DNA from: MKRK01 sp001896915
GTDB taxonomy: Bacteria > Bacillota > Clostridia > Oscillospirales > Acutalibacteraceae
Direction of reading: 5' to 3'
Length of the DNA: 16,169 nt
Assembly: GCA_937973935.1 (NCBI GenBank)
Contig: CALJJF010000302.1
Span: 1-16,169, forward strand
How positions within the stretch are numbered: the stretch's first letter is position 1; each line of letters opens with the position of its first letter. Under the pieces are notes generated by a model that made no database searches, was not told the DNA's origin, and was given only the letters and a program-made list of their open reading frames with translations. The position numbers were made by a program, and so were the translations under genes. Of this stretch, positions 1 to 9,024 are shown piece after piece.

Positions 1-483
1 CCAATAGTTGTTGACAAATCCAATCTTGGTCATGATGATGTAGTTGGGAATGCCGGTTACCGCCGGTGAGAACATAAGGGACAAAACAACAATTTTAAAC
101 ATGACCTTTTTTCCCGGAAAGTTTCTCTTCTCCAGCACATAAGCCGCCAAGGATGCTGCCAAAATGTGAAGGAAGGTGGTGGCAACTGTCATAAACAGTG
201 TGTTGAAGATGTATCTGGAAAACGGCACCCAGGACTGTCCCATCAAAACACCGATATTCTGAAAATTCTCCAAGGTAGGATTTTTCACAAAAAATCGAGG
301 CGGAAATAAGAACAGCTCATCCAGAGGTTTGAATGCATTGTTGACAACAAAAACGAGGGGCAAAACCATAAACGCGCCCACAGCGCACAAAAACAAAAAA
401 TTAATTAAATTGCCTACATTGGAACGGGCAGGACCGGGATTGAACATTTTTCTTTTGACTTTTAAATTCTTCACTTGCTCCAT
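1..483 (-). CDS. Carbohydrate ABC transporter permease, MalG-like (partial)
   Basis: This is the second inner-membrane permease of a sugar importer; only the first 161 residues are in the window and the C-terminal half, including the EAA loop that contacts the ATPase, lies beyond the left edge. It begins MEQVKNLKVKRKMFNPG, followed by a hydrophobic helix (about residues 26-46), a segment reading NNAFKPLDELFLFPPRF typical of CUT1 permeases before the periplasmic loop, and two further helices (about 95-118 and 125-150). The ATG overlaps the stop codon of the upstream permease by one base (TAATG), so translation is probably coupled. Together with the two genes upstream it forms a binding protein-permease-permease operon. 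The sugar cannot be named from the sequence. The family is well supported by order and by the N-terminal pattern. Confidence 0.9.
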   Translation of the reverse strand, partial: MEQVKNLKVKRKMFNPGPARSNVGNLINFLFLCAVGAFMVLPLVFVVNNAFKPLDELFLFPPRFFVKNPTLENFQNIGVLMGQSWVPFSRYIFNTLFMTVATTFLHILAASLAAYVLEKRNFPGKKVMFKIVVLSLMFSPAVTGIPNYIIMTKIGFVNNYW

Positions 484-1427
484 TATTGTCCCACCTTATT
501 CAGAATTCTCTGTACCAGTTCGTTTACACCAACCATTGTTACAAACAAAATGGAAGCAATGGCACAGGCATATCCCATTTCAAAACGAATTCCGCCGTAA
601 TCTTCCAGGTGATTGATAATGGTATGGACCGCATAGTTGGTGCTTGGGAACCCGAACAAGGCAGTCGTTACCGCTCCCACCGAGAAGGAAGCAGTAATAC
701 TCATAACAGCACCGAACAACATTTGCGGTTTCATGGAAGGAAGCGTGATGAACCAAAGCTCCTGCCATCTGTTGCGGATCCCTTCCACATAGCCCGCTTC
801 GTATAGGGTGCGGTCAATCATACGGAAGCCTGCAACGAAGCTAAGGAAGCCGGCACCAAGGCTCATCCAGATCATAACGATGATACAGACCCAAATCATA
901 TATTTCACGTCGTTCATGAACTGAATCGGTTCCACAATCAAGCCGAGATTTAAAAGGGCACCATTGATATATCCATATTGGTCATTGCTGAATAAAATCA
1001 TCCAGATCATATAAGCACCGCCGGAAATTGAAGGCGCATACATAACCGTAACCATGATTGCACGGGTAACCGGCTTGAGCTCATTGATGAACCATGCAAA
1101 CATGAGGGATGCGAGATATCCGATGGGTCCGGTCACAAGTGCGATAAGAAAGGTATTCTTCACAGATGTCAAGAACACATCGTCATTGACCAGCAGATTT
1201 TTATAGTTATCCAGTCCTAAAAATTTAGGCCACTCAAGAACGTTAAAATATGTAAAGCTCAAAAACATAGATGCAATAACCGGGATAACCGTAAAGGTGA
1301 TAAATACAAGCCCATAGGGTAGTAAATAGACGTAACAGTCCCAGTTCTTTTTGAGTTCCCTCTTCAGGATCTTGCGGTCATCCAGTTTGATTTGCTTTTG
1401 ATTCAAAGCTGCTTCTGATGATTTCAT
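483..1427 (-). CDS. Carbohydrate ABC transporter permease, MalF/LplB-like
   Basis: This is the first integral membrane subunit of the sugar ABC importer. It has about six hydrophobic helices and the permease EAA signature near residues 210-230 (EAGYVEGIRNRWQ, then FITLP), which docks to the cytoplasmic ATPase. The N-terminus is charged and cytoplasmic. I place the start at the ATG at 1427 (MKSSEAALNQ) because GGAGG sits five bases before it; an in-frame ATG four codons earlier (1439) overlaps that ribosome site and has none of its own. Length is 314 aa, usual for CUT1 permeases. It follows the binding-protein gene by about 45 bases and overlaps the next permease by one base, so the three are surely one transcript. 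No ATPase gene is visible; such importers often use a shared MsmX-type ATPase encoded elsewhere (known of the family, not shown here). Confidence 0.92.
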   Translation of the reverse strand: MKSSEAALNQKQIKLDDRKILKRELKKNWDCYVYLLPYGLVFITFTVIPVIASMFLSFTYFNVLEWPKFLGLDNYKNLLVNDDVFLTSVKNTFLIALVTGPIGYLASLMFAWFINELKPVTRAIMVTVMYAPSISGGAYMIWMILFSNDQYGYINGALLNLGLIVEPIQFMNDVKYMIWVCIIVMIWMSLGAGFLSFVAGFRMIDRTLYEAGYVEGIRNRWQELWFITLPSMKPQMLFGAVMSITASFSVGAVTTALFGFPSTNYAVHTIINHLEDYGGIRFEMGYACAIASILFVTMVGVNELVQRILNKVGQ

Positions 1428-1471
1428 TGTATCCTCCATTTCCGAAAGCCGTATTTCAGCTTATCAGCGAA

Positions 1472-4348
1472 TTATTTTGCTCTTACGGGAAGGTTGAATT
1501 CCTTACGCTTTTTGTCGATTTCTTCATTGATCGTATTGGTATAGTCAAGCAATGTTTCCTTGGTATCCGTGTCCTGAAGAACCACGGAACGGAACGCATT
1601 CATGATATGTCGACCTAAGAAGTAACCGCCCGGAACTTCCGGAAGTGCGAAGGAGTTATCCAATTGCTTTTTCAGGATGCTGATATCCTCTGCTGTCCAA
1701 GGAAGTCTTTCGAACGCTTCAATATTCGCTGTCGGATAACGGGCTGAAGGACCTAAAATCGCTTCCATCTCTTGACCAAACTTCGACTGGGCATCGGCAG
1801 AGACCCACCATTTCAGGAACTCCCAGCTCTCGGTCGGTTTCTTCGTTTGACCCATAATAAAGTCACAAGAGGTAGTTACACATGCCTGATTGTTAATGGT
1901 ACCGTCCGCATTCTTTACCCCCGGAATGGTGGTAAAGGACCATAAGCCTCTGATTTCCGGTGCCGAAACGGACAGGTTGTTATATAAAGAATATGCCGCA
2001 ATTCCCACAGGCATTTCACCTGTTCTGAAACGGTTTTCAAAGTTGAACGCAAGGGGCAGTCCGTAGTTGATGTGCAGATTTGTCCATTGCTTAAAGGCAA
2101 CCGTTGCTTGGGGTGAATCCAGATTGCTTGCTTTGCCGCCGTCTTTATAAACCTCTGCGCCATTTTGTTTTAATAAGGTATAGAAGGTATCCTGGTCAGC
2201 GGTAATCCCGAACTCCAGATTGTATCTGTTCAGGGTTGTTATCGTGTTGATAACATCTGTCCATGTCTTCGGTATTTCGATATTGTATTCTTTTAAGATA
2301 TCCTTTCGATAGAACAGCATGGGAAAGGATTGGGTGGAGGGTACGCCGTAAACCTTTCCTTCCAGTTCATAAGGTACCATTGTTTGAGGGGCAAACCATG
2401 TTTTGACCTCATCAAACCCATCCATCTTGCTGATATCCAAGGCTGCGTTACGCAGTGCAAAGTTTACCGGTTCATTCTGGGGAACACCCAAGGCTACGTC
2501 CGGTCCAATGCCGGCAACAACCGCAGGCAAGAGCGCACCCATGTTCACTAGCTCAAGATTTACCTCACGATTGGTTTTGCTGGTATATTGGTCGTTGATC
2601 ATGGTACGGATTGTCTGGAACTGATCACGGCCGGTTTGAATCCAAACCTTTACCACTTCGTCGGGATTGACATCCTTCTTTGTGTTTCCGATGCTGTTAT
2701 AATTAATGACAAAGGAGCTGATAAACTGGGTCACGCCAAATTTTAAATTGGTCCAGAAGCCTGTATTGGGGTTTTTCAGTTTTTCTCCGGGGGCGGAAAC
2801 GGTGATGTAGTCGAATTCCAGCGGAACGGTTCTTGCCGTATTCAGCCATGTACCGATGGAACCGATATTGGTTTTGAATAATTGCAGAGACTGTCCGATT
2901 TTATCGGGATTGGCTTTTAATTTTCTTAACAGTCTTGAGTTGACCTCAAGAGTGGAAAGCTCACTTCCCTTGGTGCCGGTGTAGGCAACGATTTCATTTA
3001 CCACGCTGTCGATGACGTCTGCCTGTTTGCCCATGCTTTCAATGCCGTCCGCAAACCATTCTTCAAATTTATAATCACGGTACGGGTCAGGCGAAGAGCC
3101 GGTGATAACGAGAATTCTTCTGTATAGAGTATTGAGCTCCAGCAAGCTCTCTTCGATTTTTCTGAGCTGAACGCCCATGGAACCCAATGTGGTCTCCAAT
3201 TTGATGTAGTGTTTTCCTGCGTTCAGATAGAACAGACATTCTGAACCTTCTGCTGTTGTTACCTGTGTGTTCACCCAGTCATTGCTGAACTTAAATGCGA
3301 CTGTCTCGGCTTCCTTGCAGGGAATTACATCGTCGATATAAAGCCTTCTTGTGGAGTTCATTCCCTTTAACAAATTTTTTCTGGCTTTAAAATTGATGTT
3401 ATACAGTCCCGGCTGCTTCACCTCGACCTCCCAGGTGATTGACTGCTGGGGATATTGCCATCTGATGCCGCCGATGGTATTGATGTTCATTTTGTATGCC
3501 TCATAAGGCTGGGTTGCAGGGGTTGAGTTGTCTGTATAAGGATAGAGAGAAGGGTCCGATTTTTCATAGGTCTTTTCCGCTTCTCTGATAATCATTTGGC
3601 CTGCCGGTGCAGGTTGATAGCCCGCATCTTCATACTCCTTTTTCAGCTCTGCATAGGATTTGCTTTCTGCATAGGGGATCAGATTGATTGCAACAATCGT
3701 CATCGGTTCCTTTTTAGAAACCAACTTGATGGTGTTCGCACCGTTTTTAAAGTAAAACTGAAGGGGAGAAGATTCATAGCCCAGATAATCCACAAAGTAG
3801 GATTTGGTCTTTGCGAATTTCTCAACCTGTGCCGGACGCATGTCATTGCCGTAAGCATCCTTTTTAAATGTATCGTTTTCGATAACATCCTTCCAGATGC
3901 GGGTAAAGGTAAATTGGTCAGCTTTGTCAAAGGGAAGGGCTCCGTTGATATACAATGAGCGTTCCATTGCAATATTCTTTCCCTTTTCCGTTATGTATTC
4001 AAGCTCCATAATGTAGAGTCCTTCCGTTGCGTTGAAGGTGAACTCTACCGTGCTCATATCACTTGTATAAACCGACTTTCCTGTCATGCCCATGTAGTTT
4101 TCCTTTATAACAACATCATTTGTTTTAGAGGAAAGAGCATCCGCAGTAACGGTGATCTTTTGCTTCCCGGCAGGAACCTTATGGGATTCCAGGTATTTTA
4201 AATAGCTTCCCTCTTTCACATTGCTCGCGGTTTCGACAGCGGTTGTGTCACCAACAGCCGCTTCATCCGATGCAGCCGAAGCACCAAACACCGAAAAGGT
4301 GGATACCAGCAAAGCTATCATTAACGCAATTGATACAATTTTTTTCAT
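1472..4348 (-). CDS. Large extracellular solute-binding protein with two N-terminal beta-sandwich-like modules
   Basis: This is the substrate-binding component of the sugar importer. The C-terminal part (from about residue 560) looks like a family 1 solute-binding fold, with VWIQTGRDQFQTIRTMINDQY and a late EFLKWWVSADAQSKFGQE segment typical of sugar-binding lipoproteins. In front of it lie two similar modules (about 48-230 and 252-400), each with a GLY...SLYI/RRLYI pattern, the second opening with IIREAEKTY, which resembles the start of CBM6/CBM35-like domains; a helical linker (about 400-545) follows. I choose the ATG at 4348 (MKKIVSIALMIALL) because AGGAG lies eight bases upstream; the ATG two codons earlier is too close to it. 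The signal peptide ends near FGASAAS and has no lipobox cysteine. At 958 aa it is about twice the usual size. The ligand is unknown; a glycan or oligosaccharide is likely. Confidence 0.88.
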   Translation of the reverse strand: MKKIVSIALMIALLVSTFSVFGASAASDEAAVGDTTAVETASNVKEGSYLKYLESHKVPAGKQKITVTADALSSKTNDVVIKENYMGMTGKSVYTSDMSTVEFTFNATEGLYIMELEYITEKGKNIAMERSLYINGALPFDKADQFTFTRIWKDVIENDTFKKDAYGNDMRPAQVEKFAKTKSYFVDYLGYESSPLQFYFKNGANTIKLVSKKEPMTIVAINLIPYAESKSYAELKKEYEDAGYQPAPAGQMIIREAEKTYEKSDPSLYPYTDNSTPATQPYEAYKMNINTIGGIRWQYPQQSITWEVEVKQPGLYNINFKARKNLLKGMNSTRRLYIDDVIPCKEAETVAFKFSNDWVNTQVTTAEGSECLFYLNAGKHYIKLETTLGSMGVQLRKIEESLLELNTLYRRILVITGSSPDPYRDYKFEEWFADGIESMGKQADVIDSVVNEIVAYTGTKGSELSTLEVNSRLLRKLKANPDKIGQSLQLFKTNIGSIGTWLNTARTVPLEFDYITVSAPGEKLKNPNTGFWTNLKFGVTQFISSFVINYNSIGNTKKDVNPDEVVKVWIQTGRDQFQTIRTMINDQYTSKTNREVNLELVNMGALLPAVVAGIGPDVALGVPQNEPVNFALRNAALDISKMDGFDEVKTWFAPQTMVPYELEGKVYGVPSTQSFPMLFYRKDILKEYNIEIPKTWTDVINTITTLNRYNLEFGITADQDTFYTLLKQNGAEVYKDGGKASNLDSPQATVAFKQWTNLHINYGLPLAFNFENRFRTGEMPVGIAAYSLYNNLSVSAPEIRGLWSFTTIPGVKNADGTINNQACVTTSCDFIMGQTKKPTESWEFLKWWVSADAQSKFGQEMEAILGPSARYPTANIEAFERLPWTAEDISILKKQLDNSFALPEVPGGYFLGRHIMNAFRSVVLQDTDTKETLLDYTNTINEEIDKKRKEFNLPVRAK

Positions 4349-4809
4349 TCCCATTTCTCCTGTTCACCGTTATTCTTATACAATTTTACTAAAAAGTCTG
4401 CCCATTTATGAATTTCTGAGATAAGAATTGATAGATAACCGCCTATCTTTCCATCAGTTGCCTGTGAAACGTGTATACAACAAGCCTTCACTGCTTCTTT
4501 AAAAAGAATTATAATCTGCGTTTAAACAAGATTTATCGTTGTTTTTCACTATAAATTATAAACCGTTTTAAACACATTGCACATATTTTAGTCAGATTGA
4601 CCAAAGTGCACAACCAATACTATCATAACTGTTTCTATAATTCTTGTCGATATGTGACCTGTTTTGTACGTTTTTACAAAAAGGAACCTAAAAAAATAGT
4701 AAAATACACCTCAAACATACAAGTTTTGAGGTGTATAATAATAGACAATTTCACTAAATATTGTGGATTTTTTGATTTTCATCACTTTTTGTAGAATAAA
4801 ACATACACT
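4349..4809 (-). other. Intergenic leader of the sugar operon
   Basis: There is no gene here. The left 350 bases form the upstream region of the binding-protein gene on the minus strand. Two TATAAT matches occur on that strand, at about 4555-4560 and 4508-4513, but neither has a good -35 box at normal spacing, which would fit a promoter needing an activator. I see no clear cre site. The right end holds the terminator of the DUF4173-like gene. The strand is AT-rich throughout and contains no ORF I believe. Confidence 0.5.
4690..4735 (-). terminator. Intrinsic terminator after the DUF4173-like gene
   Basis: A perfect 11-bp inverted repeat (TACACCTCAAA at 4705-4715, TTTGAGGTGTA at 4725-4735, nine-base loop) lies about 70 bases after the stop codon. 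On the minus strand it is followed by a T-rich stretch (TTTTACTATTTTTTT). On the plus strand no T run follows, so it acts on the leftward operon. Confidence 0.75.
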
Positions 4810-6483
4810 TTATGGATAATATTCCTCGTTATAATTACTGTAATATTGATCCTGCACACCTTCTGCACGAAATACCTCTGCCGCTTTGATATCGCTCAGA
4901 CAGAAATTCCGCCAGCTTTTTTGTAAGAGCAGGTATTTCTGATGGGCAAGGGTATTCCTCGCTTTTTGAACCACATCGGGATCGGTGGCCTCCCGGAGCA
5001 GTCTTGCGGTCTGCTCCGCCGCAGAAGGTCCGAGCTTCATAAGGTACTCTACATTGATATCCCGTGTCTGTTCTATATTTTCGTCATGGATGCTGTTGAT
5101 ATAGCTTTGCACATTATACTGTGCAATGGCACCATTGACATTCACATAATTAATCAGCACGGTCATGAGGATTACCACGATGGCGACATAAGAACCTGTT
5201 TTAAATTTAGGTACCCATAATTTGATAAAAGCCCCAAAGAGCGTAATGGCAAAAACGCCGATCAACCAAAGCACCATCACCCGTTTGATGGTCAAATCCT
5301 GTGCTTCGATGTACTTGAGCATTCGGAAAACAGCGGATGCAATGACAACATAATTGCACAGAATCAAAATGGATAACAACCCAGATACCACCCCGGGCAG
5401 TTTCCGTTGTTCATTTCGTTTTACAAACACCATGACCAGCATGATGATAAAAACCGTGAATCCGATGACGCCGCAGAGCTCAAAAAACCCGCTTCGGGCA
5501 TATTCCACCACCGACATGCCGCCCGGCAACTGAGACCCGGAAAACAAATAGCCGAACTGGATACTGACAAACGCAATCTGGATTAGATTGATGACCACCA
5601 GAACCGTAGAAACCAGCGTAACATCAAGACCCGTTTTTAAGCTAAACTCCTTTGGCTCCGGCTTTTTCCTTGCATACATCGTGATAAACCACGAGGAAAA
5701 GAGAATTGCCAAAATACTGCCCAAGATGACATCAAAGAAAATATTACCCACGGAAATCCGGATATTTTCTATAATCAGATTTACAAAATAACGAAAGGTA
5801 CTGTCCGCCCCGATGAACAGGGAAATAAAAATGGCGGCAATGGGAAGGGCGATGATCAGCCCGATGACAACCATGGCAGCCTTGGAGCCCTTGCGGCCCT
5901 TGCCCAAATTCTTGCTGATGGCCTTGAATGGAACATCCAGAAAATTAAAGGTTCTGGACAGGGTGGAAACCATGGTGTGATAAGCAGAACCCATGGAAAA
6001 CACAGAGCCTGCCGCCGTGTTGCTCATTCTCGAGAGCTGAACCGGAATCAGCACCAGCAATACCAACGTATTAACAAAATAGGTCATGGGACTGTCCGAG
6101 AGGAGATACCCGAAGGAAATGAGCATAATCGGCAGGAGCAGTATGTATGCCGAGGTCGGGATTTTTTCGTTTTTGGCAGATAAATAGACGAAAGCAATAC
6201 CATAGAACAACACTGTTAAAATCGGAACGGATATCCCGAATCCGCCGCGGACAAATAGCTCCGAAAACAAAATCCCGAACACCCAAAGAGCCAGCACCAC
6301 TCCCAGGGACTTTCGCTGGGAAACCGCCTCCATGACCTCATCCAGGTCCTTTCTTTTGAACACGGGATATTTGTTTTGTGGATAACCATTCTGATAATAA
6401 CCGTAGCCTTGCTGATATCCATTCTGCTGTGTGTTATTTTCGGGAGCCTGCTCGTTGTTTGTGTTTGATGCTTCCTGATTCAT
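4810..6483 (-). CDS. DUF4173-like multi-pass membrane protein
   Basis: This is an integral membrane protein of unknown function. A disordered N-terminal tail rich in N, Q, Y and G (about 35 residues) is followed by roughly eleven hydrophobic helices and a cytoplasmic C-terminal tail. Conserved-looking features are NFLDVPFKAISKNLGKGRKG before helix five, VVEYARSGFFELCG before the eighth helix, and NYVNVNGAIAQYNV after the last, which resemble my memory of DUF4153/DUF4173 proteins. The start is uncertain: the frame is open to an ATG at 6567 (585 aa), but the extra 28 residues look non-conserved and neither ATG has a strong ribosome site. I choose 6483 (MNQEASNTNNEQ, 557 aa). It follows the 245-aa gene closely and ends the operon at the hairpin near 4705-4735. 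Confidence 0.75.
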   Translation of the reverse strand: MNQEASNTNNEQAPENNTQQNGYQQGYGYYQNGYPQNKYPVFKRKDLDEVMEAVSQRKSLGVVLALWVFGILFSELFVRGGFGISVPILTVLFYGIAFVYLSAKNEKIPTSAYILLLPIMLISFGYLLSDSPMTYFVNTLVLLVLIPVQLSRMSNTAAGSVFSMGSAYHTMVSTLSRTFNFLDVPFKAISKNLGKGRKGSKAAMVVIGLIIALPIAAIFISLFIGADSTFRYFVNLIIENIRISVGNIFFDVILGSILAILFSSWFITMYARKKPEPKEFSLKTGLDVTLVSTVLVVINLIQIAFVSIQFGYLFSGSQLPGGMSVVEYARSGFFELCGVIGFTVFIIMLVMVFVKRNEQRKLPGVVSGLLSILILCNYVVIASAVFRMLKYIEAQDLTIKRVMVLWLIGVFAITLFGAFIKLWVPKFKTGSYVAIVVILMTVLINYVNVNGAIAQYNVQSYINSIHDENIEQTRDINVEYLMKLGPSAAEQTARLLREATDPDVVQKARNTLAHQKYLLLQKSWRNFCLSDIKAAEVFRAEGVQDQYYSNYNEEYYP

Positions 6484-6608
6484 ACACCGGGGCAATCCGC
6501 TTTTGTCCGTCTGCCAATCAACGCAGGGGAGAACCGCCGATTTCGCCCGCTTCCCACCTTTCCGCATGTATTGTAAACCACTTGGTCAGCCCGTTTTTAA
6601 ACCGAGCC

Positions 6609-7346
6609 TTAAACCATATATTTTTGCTTCGCTTTTTCATTGTTGAGAATTTTTAAAATCATTCTTCCCGAATTTCTCAGATACTCAGCCTTTTCCATAT
6701 ACTTTTCCGCAGTCTCCCAAAGATCCTGGTCACCGGCAAAGGCACCTGCCAGAATGGTATAGGTAACGGTGGTCACAACAGCGGAATCGCCGTTGAGGTA
6801 ACCGTCATTGAGCAGCCCGATCAATTTTTCGATCTGCTTTTTGTTGCCGGCCTTCAATACGCTTCTCAGGGTAGGCACAGCGGTCTTTTTGAAAAACTCA
6901 TCGTATAAAAACTCACCGTAATTTGCCACATTATCTTTGTATTCTTCCTTGAACTGAGGATATATCACCAAGAACTTACCTGCAAACGCATCGATTTTAA
7001 CATGGTCGCCGGTCACTTCCTTGGAGGGAATAGCGACGTCCTTGACCTTCACACCCAAAGCGGACTTGATGGTGTCGTTAAAATCCCGGCCGATGGTTCT
7101 GGCATCATTTTCGGTGCCGTTGTCAAAAAGCCACTGGGTCAGCTCGGTCCAGTTGACACCCTCACCGTCGGTCAGCTGTGCCTGGCGAAGGATAAACAGA
7201 TGCTTGCCCTCTTCATAAACCACCGATATCGCACGTTCTCCGTTTGAAAAATATTCAATTCCCTCATCGGTCTGTTTCTTAAAATTCTTTTCGGTTAAAA
7301 CCGGTGTGATCTCTGCTAAAATAATGTCTAAATATTGATTGTTCAT
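6609..7346 (-). CDS. Conserved-looking cytoplasmic protein, unrecognised family
   Basis: I do not recognise this family with confidence. It is a 245-aa soluble acidic protein with no signal peptide or membrane helix. The N-terminal half has a mixed alpha/beta look (EYFSNGERAISVVYEEGKHLFILRQAQ); the C-terminal half (from about residue 150) is helical, with a repeat-like stretch around LKAGNKKQIEKLIGLLNDGY and EKYMEKAEYLRNSGR, which could be an alpha-solenoid or tetratricopeptide-like region. I choose the ATG at 7346 (MNNQYLDII) because AAAGGA lies nine bases upstream; the frame is open further to 7397 but that start has no spaced ribosome site. It has its own strong promoter at 7422-7450 and is 41 to 125 bases upstream of the DUF4173-like gene, so the two are probably transcribed together. 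Confidence 0.8.
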   Translation of the reverse strand: MNNQYLDIILAEITPVLTEKNFKKQTDEGIEYFSNGERAISVVYEEGKHLFILRQAQLTDGEGVNWTELTQWLFDNGTENDARTIGRDFNDTIKSALGVKVKDVAIPSKEVTGDHVKIDAFAGKFLVIYPQFKEEYKDNVANYGEFLYDEFFKKTAVPTLRSVLKAGNKKQIEKLIGLLNDGYLNGDSAVVTTVTYTILAGAFAGDQDLWETAEKYMEKAEYLRNSGRMILKILNNEKAKQKYMV

Positions 7347-7421
7347 CGTTACCATTCCTTTAATTTTGATTGAAATAGGATCCCATACATTCCTCATCTT
7401 CCAATCGAAGATTTCGAAGTT

Positions 7422-7450
7422 ATTATATCATCCCCCGAGGTCTTTGTCAC
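7422..7450 (-). promoter_or_regulatory. Sigma-A promoter of the 245-aa gene
   Basis: On the minus strand there is GTGACA (7445-7450), a 17-base spacer, then TATAAT (7422-7427) preceded by TGA, an extended -10. The -35 box contains the TGA stop codon of the upstream radical SAM gene. Transcription would begin near 7415, giving a leader of about 70 bases that includes a six-pair hairpin (ATCTTC/GAAGAT). Confidence 0.75.
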
Positions 7451-8745
7451 TCTTTAATTCCCTTTGTTCCAGAGAGTGACAGTTTGTACCCGATATTGAT
7501 AATGATATTGTACAGTAAATTTGTTTTTGAAACAACCATGCGTTTCATGATGGAACGAACCGAGTAAAAGTTTTTCCGAAACCACATATAACCCTCAAAC
7601 AGTTCCTTCGGCGTCATATGTATCGGCAGAAACGCCACCCTGGTTTTCCCGTTATAATAGGTCCAGTCTTCGGTCAGCAATCTGTTTTCCCGTTTCATTT
7701 TATCATAAAGCGGTGTTTTTGGCAGCGGTGTTAAAATACTTACCGTCGCACCGTCAAGACCGATCTGATTACAGGCGGCAAGCGTCTCTTGAAAAACGGC
7801 GGGGGTGTCGGTGTCAAACCCGAAAATGATTCCCGCCTGAACGCAAATTCCGGCTTTGTGCACCTTGCGGATCAGGTCACTGTATTGATGAATCTGGTTA
7901 ATGCTTTTATTCACGCTAGATAGTGCCTCACCGGAAAAGGATTCAAGCCCGATAAAAAAATAAACGCAGCCGGACTGTTTGGCAAGACGAAGGATTTCAT
8001 CATCATAGCAGCTTTCAAGGGTTACCTGGGCCGCCCATTTCTTTTTCAGCGGTATCAGCTTCGTCATCAATGCTACCGCATAGCTTTTATCGGCAAAAAA
8101 ATTATCGTCCCAAAATACGAAATGCTTGTTTTTGATGGTTTTGATATCCGCGATTGCCTCGTCAACAGGACGTGTTTTAAACTTGTCGTCATAAATTTGT
8201 TTGATATTACAGTAGCTGCAGTGATAAGGGCATCCCCGAGTTGCAAATACCGCTCCTTTTGTAAAAAGCCTGTTTTTGATTAAATCTCTTCTGGGAATGG
8301 GCAAATGGCAGAGCTCAACGGGTTCGTCGGTCCGATAGATTCTCTCTGCCTTCTTATGATAAAAATCATCTAAAAACAGCGGCCACGTCTTTTCCGCTTC
8401 CCCGACGATCAAAAAATCACAATGCCTCAATGCTTCCTCGGGCAAAAGCGTGACATGAGGGCCGCCTAAAACGACTTTACAGCCCTTTTTTCTAAATGTT
8501 TGCGAAATATCATAGCAGTGCCGTGCGTTGGGTGTGTTTGCCGTAATGGCGATCAGTTCAAACTCATCCCCGTAAGGAATTTCATCCTTATATTCATCAA
8601 CCAACGTGATCGCATATTTTGTTTCATCAATGAACGCCGCAAGATAAGGCATTGTGATCTGGATAAAATTATTCGTCTGCCGTTTTCTGAAATTTCTGAT
8701 CTCCATATTTTCCGGTGTAATCAGCAGTATTCTTATTTTATCCAT
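7447..8745 (-). CDS. B12-binding domain radical SAM protein
   Basis: This is a predicted class B radical SAM enzyme: a cobalamin-binding Rossmann domain (about 1-130) then a radical SAM barrel. The iron-sulfur motif is CPYHCSYC, with cysteines at 172, 176 and 179. The N-terminal domain shows the usual GGPHVTLLPEEA and FLIVGEAEKTW strings; it lacks a DxHxxG motif, as is common in this class. Later barrel signatures include VFWDDNFF, FFIGLES and GIIFGFDTDT, and TPLPKTPLYDKMKRENRLL resembles the DUF4070-type C-terminal region. The ATG at 8745 has GGGGG six to seven bases upstream. Length is 432 aa, normal for the class. Such enzymes methylate or rearrange unactivated carbons; the substrate cannot be deduced. 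It lies 25 bases after the YozG-like regulator and is probably in the same operon. Confidence 0.9.
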   Translation of the reverse strand: MDKIRILLITPENMEIRNFRKRQTNNFIQITMPYLAAFIDETKYAITLVDEYKDEIPYGDEFELIAITANTPNARHCYDISQTFRKKGCKVVLGGPHVTLLPEEALRHCDFLIVGEAEKTWPLFLDDFYHKKAERIYRTDEPVELCHLPIPRRDLIKNRLFTKGAVFATRGCPYHCSYCNIKQIYDDKFKTRPVDEAIADIKTIKNKHFVFWDDNFFADKSYAVALMTKLIPLKKKWAAQVTLESCYDDEILRLAKQSGCVYFFIGLESFSGEALSSVNKSINQIHQYSDLIRKVHKAGICVQAGIIFGFDTDTPAVFQETLAACNQIGLDGATVSILTPLPKTPLYDKMKRENRLLTEDWTYYNGKTRVAFLPIHMTPKELFEGYMWFRKNFYSVRSIMKRMVVSKTNLLYNIIINIGYKLSLSGTKGIKE

Positions 8746-8770
8746 TGTATTCCCCCTGTAAAACCCGGCG

Positions 8771-9010
8771 TCACTCTTTGATGATCAGCTTTGCTCTCGG
8801 GTCGTCCTCTTCAATGTATTCTAAAATCTCGCCGGGCTGGCAGTCCAGCGCCTTGCAGATGGCGTCCAGAGTAGAAAACCGCACCGCCTTGGCCTTGGAA
8901 TTTTTCAAAATAGATAAATTGGCAAGAGTAATCCCCACCCGCAGAGCAAGCTCGTTGAGGCTCATTTTTCGCTTTGCCATCATAACATCCAGATTCACGA
9001 TTATCGGCAT
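8771..9010 (-). CDS. YozG-like Cro/XRE family HTH regulator
   Basis: This is a 79-aa single-domain DNA-binding protein. The helix-turn-helix covers about residues 18-42 (LNELALRVGITLANLSILKN), then FSTLDAICKALDCQPGEILEY, a pattern characteristic of small YozG-type regulators. I choose the ATG at 9010 (MPIIVNLDVMMAKRKMS) because AGGA lies eight bases before it and the family starts this way; an ATG three codons earlier abuts that site. It is immediately downstream of the DUF2975 gene, the same pairing as yoaS-yozG in Bacillus subtilis. The likely role is autoregulation of this pair; the target operator is not proven. Confidence 0.9.
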   Translation of the reverse strand: MPIIVNLDVMMAKRKMSLNELALRVGITLANLSILKNSKAKAVRFSTLDAICKALDCQPGEILEYIEEDDPRAKLIIKE

Positions 9011-9024
9011 ACTGTTCATCCTAA

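Noticed and set aside
4460..4485. Possible cre (carbon catabolite) site at TGTGAAACGTGTATACA
   Set aside because: It fails the 14-base cre consensus at several fixed positions in every alignment I tried.
7347..7397. Upstream start for the 245-aa gene (17 extra residues)
   Set aside because: No spaced ribosome site; the ATG at 7346 has AAAGGA nine bases upstream.
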